Assembly (NCBI GenBank): GCA_963995505.1
Contig: OZ023181.1
Coordinates: 2,951,487 to 3,015,486, forward strand
Source of the DNA: Hypericum androsaemum
Lineage: Eukaryota > Streptophyta > Magnoliopsida > Malpighiales > Hypericaceae
Length of the DNA stretch: 64,000 nt
Reading direction: 5' to 3'
The translations under genes were made by a program, and so were the position numbers. Position 1 is the stretch's first letter. Every line of letters begins with the position of its first letter. Under the pieces are notes generated by a model that saw nothing but the letters and a program-made list of their open reading frames with translations, made no database searches and was not told the DNA's origin. Below are positions 11,822 through 23,510 of this stretch, one piece after another.

Positions 11822-11980
11822 TCAATTTTTTCCTCTTCTGCCGACATGAATGGACGTGTATACATTGTTTTAGAAAAATATGTATAACTTTTTTTCCTTT
11901 CAATTTTTTTAAATATTAAATAATCTTTTAACTTATTTAAGAAATACATATAATTTTTTGTCTATTTAGAGAAAGCACAA

Positions 11981-12714
11981 TTGTTTGGCATTTTATATTA
12001 GAATCTATTAAAACTCAATTCGCATTAATATGCTCAATAAAAGGAATGAATGGAACTCCAATAGAAAAAATATTGTAAGAGAAAAATACTCAGAACTAGG
12101 ACAAAACTCCATTCTTAGACTTGAATCAAATCAAAGTGAAAATATGATCAACACTCAACAAAAGGGAGCAACTTGAAGTCCAAGCAAGAGTTTGTAACCA
12201 ATCTAATATAAGGGAACTTGTCCTTAATCTTTAATGTCTCGTGACAAAGATAATTTTGATGTTCTTAGATATAAAGTAGAAACATGAAACTACAGGCGAG
12301 GGCTCCTCCAATGTGAATATGGACTAACCACAACAATAAGCTCATGAACTTGCTCCGTCAACTCATGTCCAGCCACAACAATAGCATCATCAGAATCAAG
12401 GCTTTTTGAGCGGACAACAATGTCGAATTCGAAGGAATGCTGTATGATTTACCGCGGGTTTTACTGTTTTAGATTCGAATGTCTTGATTTTTCATAATGC
12501 AACTAGAAACTCTGAGGACCTGGAGTGAAACTAGAGCTAGAACCACCTCAAGGGGTGGAATTGCCTGTTCCGAAAAGCGGAACTGGCTGTTTCAGACAGT
12601 CTTCTGCATTTTCTATATCCAACAAGCTCCACGAACTCTTTAGAAGAACTAGCGAAATGTTGTGGTTGCAGAAATCAGACCTCTGCATGATTTATCTCTG
12701 GTGCTATTTATTTA
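11981..12714. other. 3' flank of the coiled-coil gene
   Basis: This contains the probable 3' UTR of the gene ending at 12715. On the minus strand a 50-codon open stretch (about 12299-12439) begins after a TACAG acceptor-like site and ends in TAG. It is acidic and hydrophobic (contains AIVVAGHELTEQ) and might be a decayed or alternative exon. Nothing else is seen. Confidence 0.3.
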
Positions 12715-15433
12715 TTATGCCCATCTTTTCTTATTTGCTCCTTCCTTCATCGAAGACCGAGGTTGCCTTCTAATCTTCTTCAGGTTTGAGCTTGGTGGAA
12801 ACTGCCCTGTCCTTGGTGAAGGCACATGGGACTTCTGATTTGTTGATACTTCTTTTAGAGGACTTACAGGCCTAGACTTCGAATGGTGATAACTTAATCT
12901 CGCGATGTTTCCAGGTGGTGATTTAGGATTCATTGCTGATGCAGGATCACCGTGCTGAACCGGGGTAACCTGCATTGCGGCAAATATTAGGCTCTAGTCT
13001 GTCTTATTGCAAACTAATGTGGAAGGAAAGAGAAATACTAATGGAAGAAACAGGAGTCACCTGTATCTCAACATCAGGGGAATGCGGCCTATTTGAAGGT
13101 GAAGAATCTGAATCAGAACAGGAAGGGCTAGTTGTGCTGTCCATGTCATAAACTATGTTGTCCACCATCAGCGGAAGTGGCAACTTGGAGTCTGATTTAG
13201 ATGAAGCTGAGGAGGGTCTTCGGAGCCTCGTCAGTTGAACAATCTACAGAGAGCGAGGCCAATGCATCAGTTCAGAAATCACTGATCGAAAAAAACGTTT
13301 TCCAGTAAACAGTCCTAACCATTAATCTGTTAAGGTTCTAAAGCATGTTTGCAAGTATGCAAGGAAGTTCTCCAGCGGTTCCATCGGTATGTACGAACCG
13401 AGAGATTTTCTTAGTACATGTAAAAGGAATTTAACAGAACCGGCAACAAATTGACGCTTCATATTTCATAGCTATCCAACCAATACTCTTGTCAGTATTT
13501 ACTTCTGAAAGAAATTTGTCTCATACCTTTTGATCCAATACCACCATGTCTTTCTTGAGTCGGGTAATCACAGAATTCTTCCGGCGAATAATGTCCTCCA
13601 ACTCTGCAATTCTCTGTTCCCAGAACAAGCCGGGTGTAAAATTTATCAGCTGAGCTATTTGATCATTAAAAGGTTGGATTAGATTGCACTAGGAGCATGG
13701 GAGATAAACCTTTGAACCCGCAATGTCAGTCGACTGGAGAATAGTTGTCAGCTCCTTTATGGTTGCATCCTTCTCTTCACACTCTCTCTTGAGATTGAAG
13801 ATGTCAATGTCTACTGCAAAGGAATTCGTCTGTCAAGTTAAGCTGCGTTAGTAGGTAAATTTGCTACAAAAGGAGAGAAGGGTGACTTTATGTAGAAAAA
13901 TATATAGAACGTGCAACTCATTTTTCGTGTTAGGTGCCTGAAACTAAACTAGAAGGCACGAGTATTTCGAAGGAATAATTAGACAACAGAAAAAGTTGAA
14001 CAGCCACCGTAATAATTTGGCTACAAACTTATGATAGCTAGGACCTGTTACTAAAGCAATTAGAAAAATTATATCTTTACAATTTAGTACCAGCCAGTGC
14101 AAATATTTGAGGAACAATACGTGGCTAGAATATCTAAGCCCGACAACTTAAATGACAAGATGTTGAGAACCTCTGTTCATATGTTTGATCCCAGGAGCAG
14201 GAAGTGTGAATTTACCTGCATATCAGCTGCAGATGTAACGCTTGAAGCCCAATCCGAAAGATCTGACATGCGTCGCTCCTCTTGTTCGCCCACAAAAATC
14301 ATAGGCGATTTATATTGCAGCACCTCATCCCCTTTCGAAATCTTCGCAGTAGTATTTTCCTGGGGCAGAGCAAGTAAAGCAAACCCCAAAAAAAGAGCCA
14401 CTGCATATTGATCGACACATCGAGACTTTCTTACCACAAGAGAAGCATACAGGTCGTGGTGCCGATCACAATGCCAACAACCACAATCCAAAAACTTGAT
14501 ATTATCACAGCCAAATGCATCTCTGCACGGCGAACCAATTGGTCCAACTTTTTCCGGGCTCCTGATGTTATGCAGCTCATCACATAGACTATCAAGTTTC
14601 AGCTGCATGCTAGACAGAACCTGATCCTGAAAAATAGCATTCGAATCCAAATCGTTCAAGGCTGGTTAAACGAACCTCAAGGTTCCTTCCAAACTACAGC
14701 ACAAGATATCCTTCCATTAACCTCTCTATGTGAAATGTTCAAATCCAAATCCAAACTATCCGAACATCCTCCTCGAAGGATGCAACACAACTCGTGTTCG
14801 TATCCAATCTAGTTTCAGTTAAGTGCACCTCTATTAACTGAAAAGTTCAAACTGCATTGATCACCAGAAGAACTCCAACTAATAGAAACCAGCAGCAAGC
14901 AAGCCAAAAAAACATTGAATCCCCTAAAAACCCATTACAATGCACATCCAGATGAACCCAAAGATCCAAACTTTCATCCGAAGATCGCATCTTTTTCACA
15001 TAAAATCGAAAACCCAATTCTTAAATTTGCCCCATTGGCTTAAAAACCTAAGGCAAGCACTCAACATTCCTCAGGGTTCAACTTACCCCCGGGAAATGAT
15101 CCGGTTCTTCTTCGACTCGGAGACGGCAACCCGGATCACGGCAACGAGGAGGAACCTTTGCATTGGGGTGAACAGCTCCCAAGCGAGGGCCTCGTCCCGG
15201 CCCAAGACGCCGCAGCAACCGCCGGTGACAACTCCAGCCGAGCTGGCCTCCTCGGCGTTGAGGAGCCGGCCCTGGAGGGACAGCCGAGCCAGCCGCCCCG
15301 CCGAATGGACCGGCGGGGTCGGGGTGAAGTTGCTGGAGAGCCGCCGCGCCGAGGGAAAGCGAGACGGAGTGAAGGAGACGACGGAGAAAGGTGGGAAGAA
15401 AGGGTCGCCGGTCAGCTCTTCGGCTTCTTCCAT
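12715..15433 (-). CDS. Plant coiled-coil protein of unknown function, seven exons
   Basis: Exons (minus strand) are 15087-15433, 14435-14626, 14216-14359, 13710-13829, 13527-13613, 13061-13243 and 12715-12969. Each joins at GT-AG sites and exons 2-7 are all in phase 0. The N-terminus (MEEAEELTGDPFF) precedes a serine/proline-rich segment. Exon 2 has DQVLSSMQLKLDSLCDELHN, then a cysteine/histidine cluster CGCWHCDRHH. Exons 4 and 5 form a coiled coil (FNLKRECEEKDATIKELTTIL; RIAELEDIIRRKNSVITRLK). Exons 6-7 are Ser/Pro-rich, end very basic (NLKKIRRQPRS) and carry many SP sites. Exon 1 ends in phase 2, which does not fit the phase-0 acceptor at 14626. Either a further AG 17 nt inside exon 2 is used (giving about 436 aa) or a micro-exon lies in the first intron. 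The family is not recognised. A cytoskeletal or nuclear scaffold role would be guesswork. Confidence 0.85.
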
Positions 15434-16932
15434 AATGGGAAAAAACAAATAAAAAAAGAAAAAGCCCTTTTTCTTTGTCTTTATTTCTTTGTCTTTCCTC
15501 CTGTTTAATTTTATAGGGGCCTTTCTCTTGTTCGAGATTTTAGGCAATAGCCAATAAGTTGGATTTGCTTCCTTTTTTGACGGGAAGGTCTTTTTCTGTG
15601 GAACTTTTTTGAACGGTGGGAGTTTGGGAGGGAAATCCCCCAAGCGAGGCATGTGAACGTTGTTGGTTGTTTTTTTTTTGCCAGTTGGGATTTCCTTCTC
15701 TTGTCTTCTAGCGCTTTTTGTCCCCAGTGAACTCAAATTCCAGAACTGATTAAACTAAAATAATTATAAATTTACGTTTCATATGGAAAGCTCAGAATAA
15801 CTTGACAAAATTTTGAATCATGTCATCTACAGATTTTTGATCAACTCGGTTAATTCAAATTGATTAAGAGTCATTTTTAGTCATTTTCTGAGGTAATGCT
15901 TGTTGTATTGTTTCCCAAGCTGTTCGGACTTTTTTTGTGTGTTTAGTGTTTGTATCTAGTTCAAATACTCCTTTTAAAAAAGATGAAAGTTTCTTGCACC
16001 AATTCTCATTGAATGCATTTAATTTAGATTTGTGTGTTTCCTAAAAAATAAAAAGGAAGAAATCACTATAAAAAGGATAGGGATCTTTTTTCCTCTTATT
16101 TACATCAAAAATTTCCGAATAAAGCTTAACCAGAATCCTTTAATCTTTAGAGTAGTGATTTTCCAGCAAAAATAGTTCAAATCAGAAAAATAAAAAATTA
16201 ATGCATTTATTTTCCAAAAAATACACAGGACAATTGAACAGCGAATTTACTTTTCTACTTATTCTTCTAATTTTTTAAAATTATAAATTGAATTGAACCG
16301 GAGTTAACTGTCCGGTCGGATTGACAAACCCACACTTTGAACCCGCTTCACAGAAGCCAAACAGCGCCCCGAGTTTTTTTTTAAAATTTATACCACCTAA
16401 CATCCAAAATATTTAACATTGTCACGTTCTCAACAACTCGAACTCGAAAATCTTAATTAAACTAGAACAATTTCATCATATCAATTAGTTTCCACATTCA
16501 ACAATGCCATTTTTTTCCCTAAAAAAAATAGTTTCCGAGTTTTTAGGTTGGACCTGAACCAGCCCATTTATCGCTCATGGGTGCCAGTTTACGGAAAAAG
16601 TCACCATCTGTAGCGAAGGAAGCCAATGAAATGCTATTTCTTTATAGAAGTAGACATCCTTCAAATGTTCTGATGCAAAGAAATTCCCCACGACAGGACA
16701 TCTCAATGAACTTCCAGCGTCAGATTCAAGCCGAGTAGGCCATTTGCATCTTCGAGCTTTCGCCGAAAGGACTTTGAAAAGCAAGCAAAAATGGCGGAAC
16801 TAATACAACGGGGCGGAGCTTTGCCCTTGTTTTGACTGAAAAGCAAAATTTATCAGCTTCACTTCTCTGAAAAAAAAAGTTCATCTAATTCAACAAAATA
16901 CTAACGAGAGCGGGGGATCGTTCGGAGTTCCT
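15434..16932. other. Intergenic between the coiled-coil gene and the L4 gene
   Basis: The left part is the 5' leader and promoter of the coiled-coil gene (TATA not obvious); the right part is the 3' flank of the L4 gene. A 69-codon frame at 16575-16784 (-) lacks recognisable homology and is probably 3' UTR. Other frames are in low-complexity DNA. Confidence 0.4.
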
Positions 16933-19634
16933 TCATCGGTTAATTGGCGTGTGCATCCTTTCAACAATTCGGTTCACGGCATCTCGAGACATCACCAACG
17001 TGTCATGCAGAAGAATGCTGTAAACGTTAAGACCCTGCGAAACAGAGGAGACTAGTGAGCATTGAAATCTTAGCCATTTATCAAGACCATAGACTCGTGT
17101 ACAATAAGAAAGTTTCAATCAATAACCTATCAATAATCAACTGAGTGGACTTTGGACCAAAGAATATTGCATCTCCACTTACAATGGACGGAAGAACATT
17201 CGCATAGTGAAGATTTTGCGTGGCCAACTTGAGCTTCTCATTGATCAGACCGCCATCCACTAGCAGCAGCTTCTTGGTATTTTCCATTTGCTGTACGTAG
17301 TTCACAATATTCTTGGTTTTATGGGTAGGGATGTCCAAATCGTCAAACACAAGCAGCTGCACATAATTAACCTCTGATCAATTTAGAAGCAGAATAAATG
17401 CTTACGACAGACGATGGGCAATCAGTAGGAGAACAAGTGAACGGCATTGCCAAAAGACAGTCAAAAGAAAGCCTGATCACTGAACACAGAATCAAAACAA
17501 TCTTCCATGTACTGATCGGATCAGAAAGATTCAGATAAGGAAAAATAAAACACATACCCCTTTACCTACAGCTGGCAAGAGGAAAAGTATATCACACTCA
17601 ATGTCATATTTAACAGCACCACGACAAAACGAAGAGCAGAAAGAGTTGTCAATCGTTGGTCTGCATACATATTTCAGGAATTAGAGTGGACACCGACCTT
17701 TCCTTCTGCTGCCCGAGCCGTTAAGGCAATCTTCAAGCCCAAACGCCTAACTTTCTTGTTTAATTTAATAGCATGACTTCGGGGCTTAGGGCCATGCATA
17801 GTAGCTCCACCCCTAAACTGTTATTGGAAGACAACAATCTCAGTTAAGTCTAATTCATATGAATGTTGAGGAATTGACATCAGAAATAAAAAGATTGAAC
17901 CCAGATTAACAACTAGCATTCACACCTGGGGACCACGCTTTGTTCCATGCCTGGCTTGACCAGTACCCTTCTGTGGATGTGGTTTTCTTCCCGTGCCACT
18001 GACTTCACTGATTGTTTTTGTTGAATGTGTTCCCTGCAAGCATTGGCAATTAAGTATCGGTAGTTTATCACCTCTAATTGCAAAAGGTAGTTTTATGAAA
18101 GTTTAAGGAGTGTAGATTTTTAAAAAGATTTCCAGCATCAACATTGATCAGATAGCTTCTCTTCAGAAAAGACAGTAGATTCTCTTAAAAGTTTTATTAA
18201 GAAGAGTCCAAGGGCCACATAAGTTATATTACTTCCATCCCCAACTAGAGTACTTAAATCAAATGCTTCTGATTTGTTACGCAAATATCTTTGAAGCATT
18301 ACCTGTTGCCTTTTCGCAAGTTGATATCGCACAACACGATGAATGATATCCTTCCTGATAGGAACGTCAAAGACATCACCAGCTAAGACCATATATCCTT
18401 TGTCCTCATTGTTAAAGTTGGTAACTGGAATTACCATGTCCTGGTACAGCCCTGCATCATCAAGAATCACAACCGAGGTATAACGACAGCAGTTATTTAA
18501 TACAGTATATCAGAGCATTTGGTTGGTCTTCCTGCTTCTGGTAATACAGGAAACACCAAGAGTATTTTGGCCAGTTCTCGAGAAACTTAAAGCATCGTCA
18601 CTACCGGAAACATCTTGAGACAAAGCGAACTTCTGAACTGAGCACAATAGACGCGATGTAAGACAGAATGAAATGGATGAAAAATACCACCAGATGTGAG
18701 CAATGAGCAGCAAGAACTTAAATGCTACCAACCATCAGAAGTTAACAGCAACTGACAAATCACACTGAATAGTGGAAATCGGAAACCAGCGAAGCACAAA
18801 ATTAAGGAAACAGAAACACAAAGGTTTAGGTGGAGAATCAATTAAGCAATCATGTCAGCCCCTTTATTTGCAGAAATTGAAGCAATTTGAGTCAAATGAA
18901 AGGGCGTATCAAGCGAACTCCATGGTACACATCACATACCTATTTTGCGATCAGGGGTAATAACCTTTTTGGCAGACAACAAATGAGATGGAAATTCACC
19001 ATCACCGGGTTTGGGTGTCAGGACGGAAGTTGAAAATCTTTGGCTAGTAAGAAACGAGATCCCAGCCTACAATATAATAGATGCACTGTAAATGGGATAA
19101 AAATGAAAATTTGCAAGTCATTTTGCCTTTTAGAAACCCAATTCCGGTACATAATCAGTTTTTTCCTTTCCCGACGCGTTCTTATGAGTGCAGTTGACTA
19201 CAAATTGCACTGAAATGCACCCGTTTCAGGATCACATTGCACCCATTCGGGACGTGCAGAAGAAAAAACCCATTCAAGACAGCACATGTATCCCGGGATA
19301 TAACTGGAATCGATCGATTTTACGCACAGTAACGAAGCAACAGAATTACATGTTACCTGGACAGTGCTAGAAGATTCTGCGGGCAGCAACCAAATCACCA
19401 GAAAACCAACCAGAGCAGAGTAAAAAAAACGCAAACTTAGCAACTCGCTCGATCGAATCAAGAATTAAACGAATTAATTCAATCGAAGCACATATAACCC
19501 GTAAACTCCGCTTTCTCACCGCGACAAGAACCTCCTCCCCCGATCAACGCGCGACGCAATAAACCAGGGGAATCGCGGGGACCCAGTGCAGAAAAAGAGC
19601 GCAAAATCCCTCTTCGCACCAATGAAGCAGCCAT
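16933..19634 (-). CDS. Mitochondrial large-subunit ribosomal protein L4 (uL4m), nuclear-encoded
   Basis: Eight exons (minus strand): 19520-19634, 19357-19376, 18940-19066, 18303-18451, 17926-18033, 17698-17817, 17183-17356, 16933-17034. They sum to 915 nt, giving 304 aa with all phases consistent. Residues 1-60 are Arg/Ser-rich without acids ([18 protein letters not shown]), a mitochondrial presequence. The L4/L1 core follows: [20 protein letters not shown], the basic internal loop region [18 protein letters not shown] and [20 protein letters not shown], then [17 protein letters not shown] and the C-terminal [22 protein letters not shown]4 binds 23S-type rRNA and lines the exit tunnel of the mitoribosome. 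Exon 2 is only 20 nt; without it the frame breaks. Two transposons sit immediately upstream (19838-20054, 20098-21139). Confidence in family and model is high. Confidence 0.95.
19357..19376 (-). other. 20-nt micro-exon of the mitochondrial L4 gene
   Basis: Flanked by a GCAG acceptor and a GTAAC donor. It adds ESSSTVQ (with one base from exon 1) and converts the phase-1 end of exon 1 into the phase-0 start of exon 3. Direct joining of exons 1 and 3 would reach a stop after a few codons. Confidence 0.75.
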
Positions 19635-19837
19635 CTTTCGACTGCTACCAGATCATCTGCACTCCAAAGAGAAGACGCGAAGTTTGCGAGGGGTGAGAGG
19701 GCGGGCGGCGCCGGCGAGGGGAGAGAGCGGCGATGTCTAAACCCTAATGACGGGTTTTTGGTTTTAGGACTTTCGGAGTGAGTATGACGCGGGGGTTCTC
19801 TTGGTGGCAAATTTCTGTTAAGCCCCACGTTGAAAAG

Positions 19838-20054
19838 AGAAAATTTTATTTTAGTACTCCGTATTTTGGTGATTTGATTCATATAGACATGTAGTTTAAA
19901 ACTCATCAATTAGATTTTTGTGGTTTCAAAGAATCACGTGTTTCTACTTGAAAAATGATAACTAAAACCACGACTACTTAATTGATGAGTTTTATATTAA
20001 AGAACTATATGTATCAAACCGTCAAAATACAGGATGTTAAAGTGCACTTTTCCC
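19838..20054. mobile_element. Short MITE in the L4 promoter
   Basis: A 217-bp inverted-repeat sequence. The left arm reads AGAAAATTTTATTTTAGTAC...GTATTTTGGTG; the right arm, reversed, reads GGGAAAAGTGCACTTTAACA...GTATTTTGACG, and AACTCATCAATTA is mirrored near the centre. The terminal GGGAAAAGT resembles the ends of the 1879-3314 and 35376-36230 elements. Flanking 9-mers match only 6 of 9 (GTTGAAAAG/TATTAAAAG). It begins about 200 bp upstream of the L4 start codon. Confidence 0.6.
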
Positions 20055-20214
20055 TATTAAAAGTTCGGGATTCTCTTTTTCTTAGCTAATGTTTTTCGGG
20101 TTCAAATTCAGTGGGGACATGAGTAATCCCCACTGAAAGGGATAGGGGCAATATTGGAAATACAATAATTAAAATAATTAAAAAATATATCAGCAAAATA
20201 ATACAAATTATGGA

Positions 20215-20602
20215 AATACAAGTATGGGAATATTGGTTTTCATTTTCTCGGATATTGGTTTTCATCTTCTATGCTATTAGTTTCATTCTACTATGATATT
20301 GGTTTCATTCTACTATAATATTGGTTTCATTCTACTATAATATTGGTTTCCATCTTCTATGTTATTGGTTTCATTCTACTATGATATTGGTTTCATTCTA
20401 CTATGATATTGGTTTCCATCTTCTCGGATATTGGTTTCATTCTTCTATGATATTGGTTTTCATCTTCTCCAATATTGGTATCCCATTATAAGTGAAAATG
20501 TATACCATTTGAATATATTAGTTTCATTATTCTCGAATATTGGTATCATCGTTCTAGGATATTGGTATCATTCTACTTTAATATTGGTGTCATTCATCTA
20601 GG
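20215..20602 (-). repeat. 22-bp minisatellite inside family member B
   Basis: Degenerate tandem units of ATTGGTTTCATTCTACTATGAT in this orientation, with TTGGTATCATTCTACTTTAA variants near the right end. Matches the arrays at 3898-4208 and 30966-31400. Confidence 0.85.
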
Positions 20603-20739
20603 AATTTTTTTATTCGAAAGAAGATATTACCCTAATATAACGAGAACCCTAAACGATGACTCTCTAACATGTATTAGTCGATCCACCGAGTATAAAAAAA
20701 TACCAACAAGTTAATTAAGCCTCCAAACACTCTCCCTCC

Positions 20740-20901
20740 ATGGCTCCTCCGATCTCCTACATAACCTCGAAGATGAAACGCTCCAACCTCTACAAGATCC
20801 TCCTTACGGCGATCCTATGCACCGTCTTTTACCTCGTCAGACTCTTCAACGACCACCGCGGGAGCTTCCCCGACCTCGGATTAATCAGTGCGGCGCCGTA
20901 A
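20740..20901 (+). pseudogene. Captured 53-codon fragment with a membrane anchor
   Basis: The frame starts MAPPISYITSKMKRSNLY, followed by a hydrophobic segment (KILLTAILCTVFYLV) and a polar tail ending shortly after FNDHRGSFPDLG. The layout (short basic N-terminus, one transmembrane helix, lumenal tail) resembles the signal anchor of plant Golgi PMT-type methyltransferases; that is tentative. It is unique to this copy of the transposon and runs opposite to it, so I read it as a captured 5' gene fragment rather than a complete gene. It stops at a TAA soon after re-entering element sequence. Confidence 0.45.
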
Positions 20902-21148
20902 GGAGGGGGAGCGGATTAATCAGTGCGGCGGGGAAGAAGGAGGGGGGGTTATATTTTTTTGGGATTATATAGAAAAAAGGTGGAACCCTAATGAGTATGT
21001 TTGGATAAAAACTTGAAAATACCCTCAACAGATTCTGACCATCAAATCTGTAAAAAAAGAATTTGACCAAATCTAAAGGTCCATATTTAGTCCATACCAT
21101 GGGGATGACTTTTATGTAGTCCCCCCTGAATCCAAATCCATGTTTTTT

Positions 21149-22986
21149 TAGTGATACCAAATCACTCACGAGTCAATTAATTCAGTATCAAATTTTATAG
21201 ATTATATATATATTTGGTATAAATCAGAATAGATTGTATTAGCACTTACTCGATGGTAAATCAAGTCAATATATGATTCGGAATCAAATGTAGACTACTT
21301 TCAGAAATCATCTTTTTTTTGAAAAGCGAAAGTGCTTGTGCACTTCTTAGAGATTATATTAAAGTCGGGAAATCTAAAAATAAGAGTACATCAAGGTCCG
21401 AAAGGAGGAAGATTGCTCAATCTCTCAAAAGGAGACGTTCAAAAAAAATCAGAATCAGCTTTATTATATGCAACTTGTAGACCATAATAATGTGAGTTAG
21501 GTTTGAACCTACCTTTAAAAATGGTTTGAACAGGATATCTTCAATTCTGAAATTCTAACTCTGCCTCTTTACCACTTACTTATACAACAATCAGCTTCGG
21601 TCACGGACCGGAAGGCGAAAGAAATTTGGGTCGCTTTTCGGTCCGTTTTTTAAAACATTGTTGTCCGTTACTCATGTCACTGGGCTATGTTCTTCAGTGT
21701 ATTTATTAGAGGCCCGTAGTTAGCCCAATGGATAACGGGTCTCATCTTTGGGCCCAATTCTCTTTTGTCACTTGACTGTGGGCCGTCCGATTTGTCCTTC
21801 AAATTTTATTTACTGCCACTGTTTCTTGGGCATTCACAGGTCAGCTCTCTGGGCTTTGATTTGAATTTAGCTTCTCGTTTGTTTCGCCGAAGAAAATTTC
21901 CCTAATAAAAAATAGCTTAACCAAAATTGGAAAATTATTTTCCTTTAAAAGTGTGGACTCGTTTTCCAGAAAAAATATACTTTCCGTAGAAAAATATGAT
22001 AGTAGAAAATTATTTTCTAACAAAAAATATACGGGGCCAAACAAAAGTAAGATCTGACGTCATTCAAAGATCTTACTCAATTCAAATTTATATTATTCAA
22101 TCAAATTTATATCTAACTTTATTATCATTCAAAGATCTTATTCGAGTCAAATTTATATTAAACTGTATAGTAAATATTCGAATAGAAAAGGGTTATTTTC
22201 CGTTGGTCTTTCTGATAAGAAGAAAATTATGTTCTTTTTTTTGGGAAAAATGGGTATTATGTTTTTGTTTTTGGTGGAAAAATGGGGTATTGTGTTTTAT
22301 AATGAATAATGGGGCCTTTCTGGATGCCTATAAAAGTGGCGACGGAAAAAGACTATCTCGTGGAAGTTTATGGTTGGCCCAAGAGGAGGATGAGGCTGTA
22401 CTTTCTTTTTTATGAAAGTTCGTTATATTACGTTCAGTGAGATGAGTGTGTAAGATAATCTAAGTTTTGGAGTTCGAAAATTTTAAAAATTTGTTAGTTT
22501 AAATATTTGTTGAAAGAAATTTATCATATTCTAAATTAGTCATAGTGTGTGGAAAGTTCCAAGCAAACTCATAAAGAAAGTCAACTTCTTATGAGTACCG
22601 GCACTTCCTACTCGTGGACCACATTACATTAAACCTACAACCACATATACAATAGCCAGTGAAAAAGATTATTTTCCACGTTACTTTTTTACTTAATTCC
22701 CTCCTCTCTCTCTCCCGTGATGATTAGGGAGATGACATTTGTACCGGTGACCAAATTGATAAAAAGGGTGACATTGAACGGGACACCGACAAAAGACAGA
22801 AAACAACAATAGAAAGGTTAAGAGAAAAAAAATGGTGGGAACGTATGAATTTATTGAAGGCTCTTTACAATTGGGCACGGAAGAAAAAATAGAAACTTGC
22901 TTCGCTGCATTTCGTGTCGAGAACGGGATAGCGAACGTCGGATATACGGTTTCGACAAGCAAAATGTCATACAAGGTTAAATGTTT
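21149..22986. other. Intergenic, no gene seen
   Basis: AT-rich. Frames at 21996-22415 and 22832-23032 (+) and 22693-22974 (-) show no recognisable domain. The right end leads into a LINE remnant, whose 5' limit is unclear. Confidence 0.35.
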
Positions 22987-23510
22987 TTCAAGAGTTATTA
23001 TCCAGAATCGCTGCGGACGAAAGACAATATGATTCGAAGAAAGACGTTGCAGGTTCGGGACTGCTTGTGTCTTTTATGTGGGACTCAGAGCCACCTCTTT
23101 GTACGATGTCCATTTGCGAGGGGAATTTGAGACTATTTCGTCTGGAAGAGTGGTCTGTGCTGGGCCGGAGAAAAAGACGTGCATTTGATCTTGCCGTGTT
23201 GGATGGGTTTGGTTGGAGGCGGTATGATCAGGAAAATTTGATTTGCTATCTATGCGGCAACGATGTGAGGGATTTAGTTTCTTCGGAACCGAATGATCTT
23301 CCAAGAAGAACAGAGTAACCAGAAACTTCTCATTCATACCATCATCTTCCGGATTCAAGAATGACTAAGGTTGTCGAATTCAATGCACGATTTGGTTGGT
23401 CAAGATATTATTTTGTATATTGAATCACTCTGTGATTAGATGATCTGGGGGGAAGTAGAGCTTTCCCCGAATAGGAGGTATTTGTTCCTTGTATATCCTG
23501 TTACAATCAT
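22987..23510 (+). mobile_element. LINE (L1-type) 3' remnant: zinc-binding reverse-transcriptase-associated domain
   Basis: Read in one frame from 22987, the translation gives LRTKDNMIRRKTL, then CLCLLCG...HLFVRCPFARGI and later FLRNRMIFQEE. This is the cysteine/histidine signature of the zf-RVT region at the C-terminal part of plant LINE polyproteins. Several in-frame stops interrupt it. The 3' tail probably runs to about 23510 (ending near CCTGTTACAATCATG). There is no clear duplication and the 5' end is truncated. Confidence 0.65.

Larger units (their letters stand above)
10205..11980. mobile_element. AT-rich inverted-repeat element interrupted by a second transposon
   Basis: The outer arms mirror each other. 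On the left are TTAAATAGGTAAAAAAGTTA and CTAAAATAGACAAAAA; on the right, reversed, CTCTAAATAGACAAAAAATT and TTAAATAAGTTAAAAGATTA. Further in, both arms carry inverted copies of a block with AAATTTATCGATA, GATAAATATTTAT and CTAAAATAAT motifs. The arms are separated by a distinct element at 10671-11404, so this is a nested structure. No open reading frame of note and no clear terminal duplication were found. Confidence 0.55.
20098..21139 (-). mobile_element. Mutator-like family member B, with captured coding fragment
   Basis: A reversed copy of the family at 3546-4316. Ends are GGGTTCAAATTCAGTGGGGA and CCCTGAATCCAAATCC. The flanking duplication is ATGTTTTTC/ATGTTTTTT (8 of 9; 20089-20097 and 21140-21148). 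It has the 22-bp minisatellite (20215-20602), then unique sequence with an open frame at 20740-20901 (+), then the shared promoter-like block (20935-21139). No transposase. Confidence 0.85.

Noticed and set aside
15158..15508. Plus-strand frames opposite exon 1 of the coiled-coil gene
   Set aside because: Antisense shadows; the minus frame continues into properly spliced exons.
17540..17600. Possible extra L4 exon (minus frame reading LLPAVGKG)
   Set aside because: The flanking exons join in phase directly as AAEGK-LLVFDDL, the normal family order; this piece is intronic.
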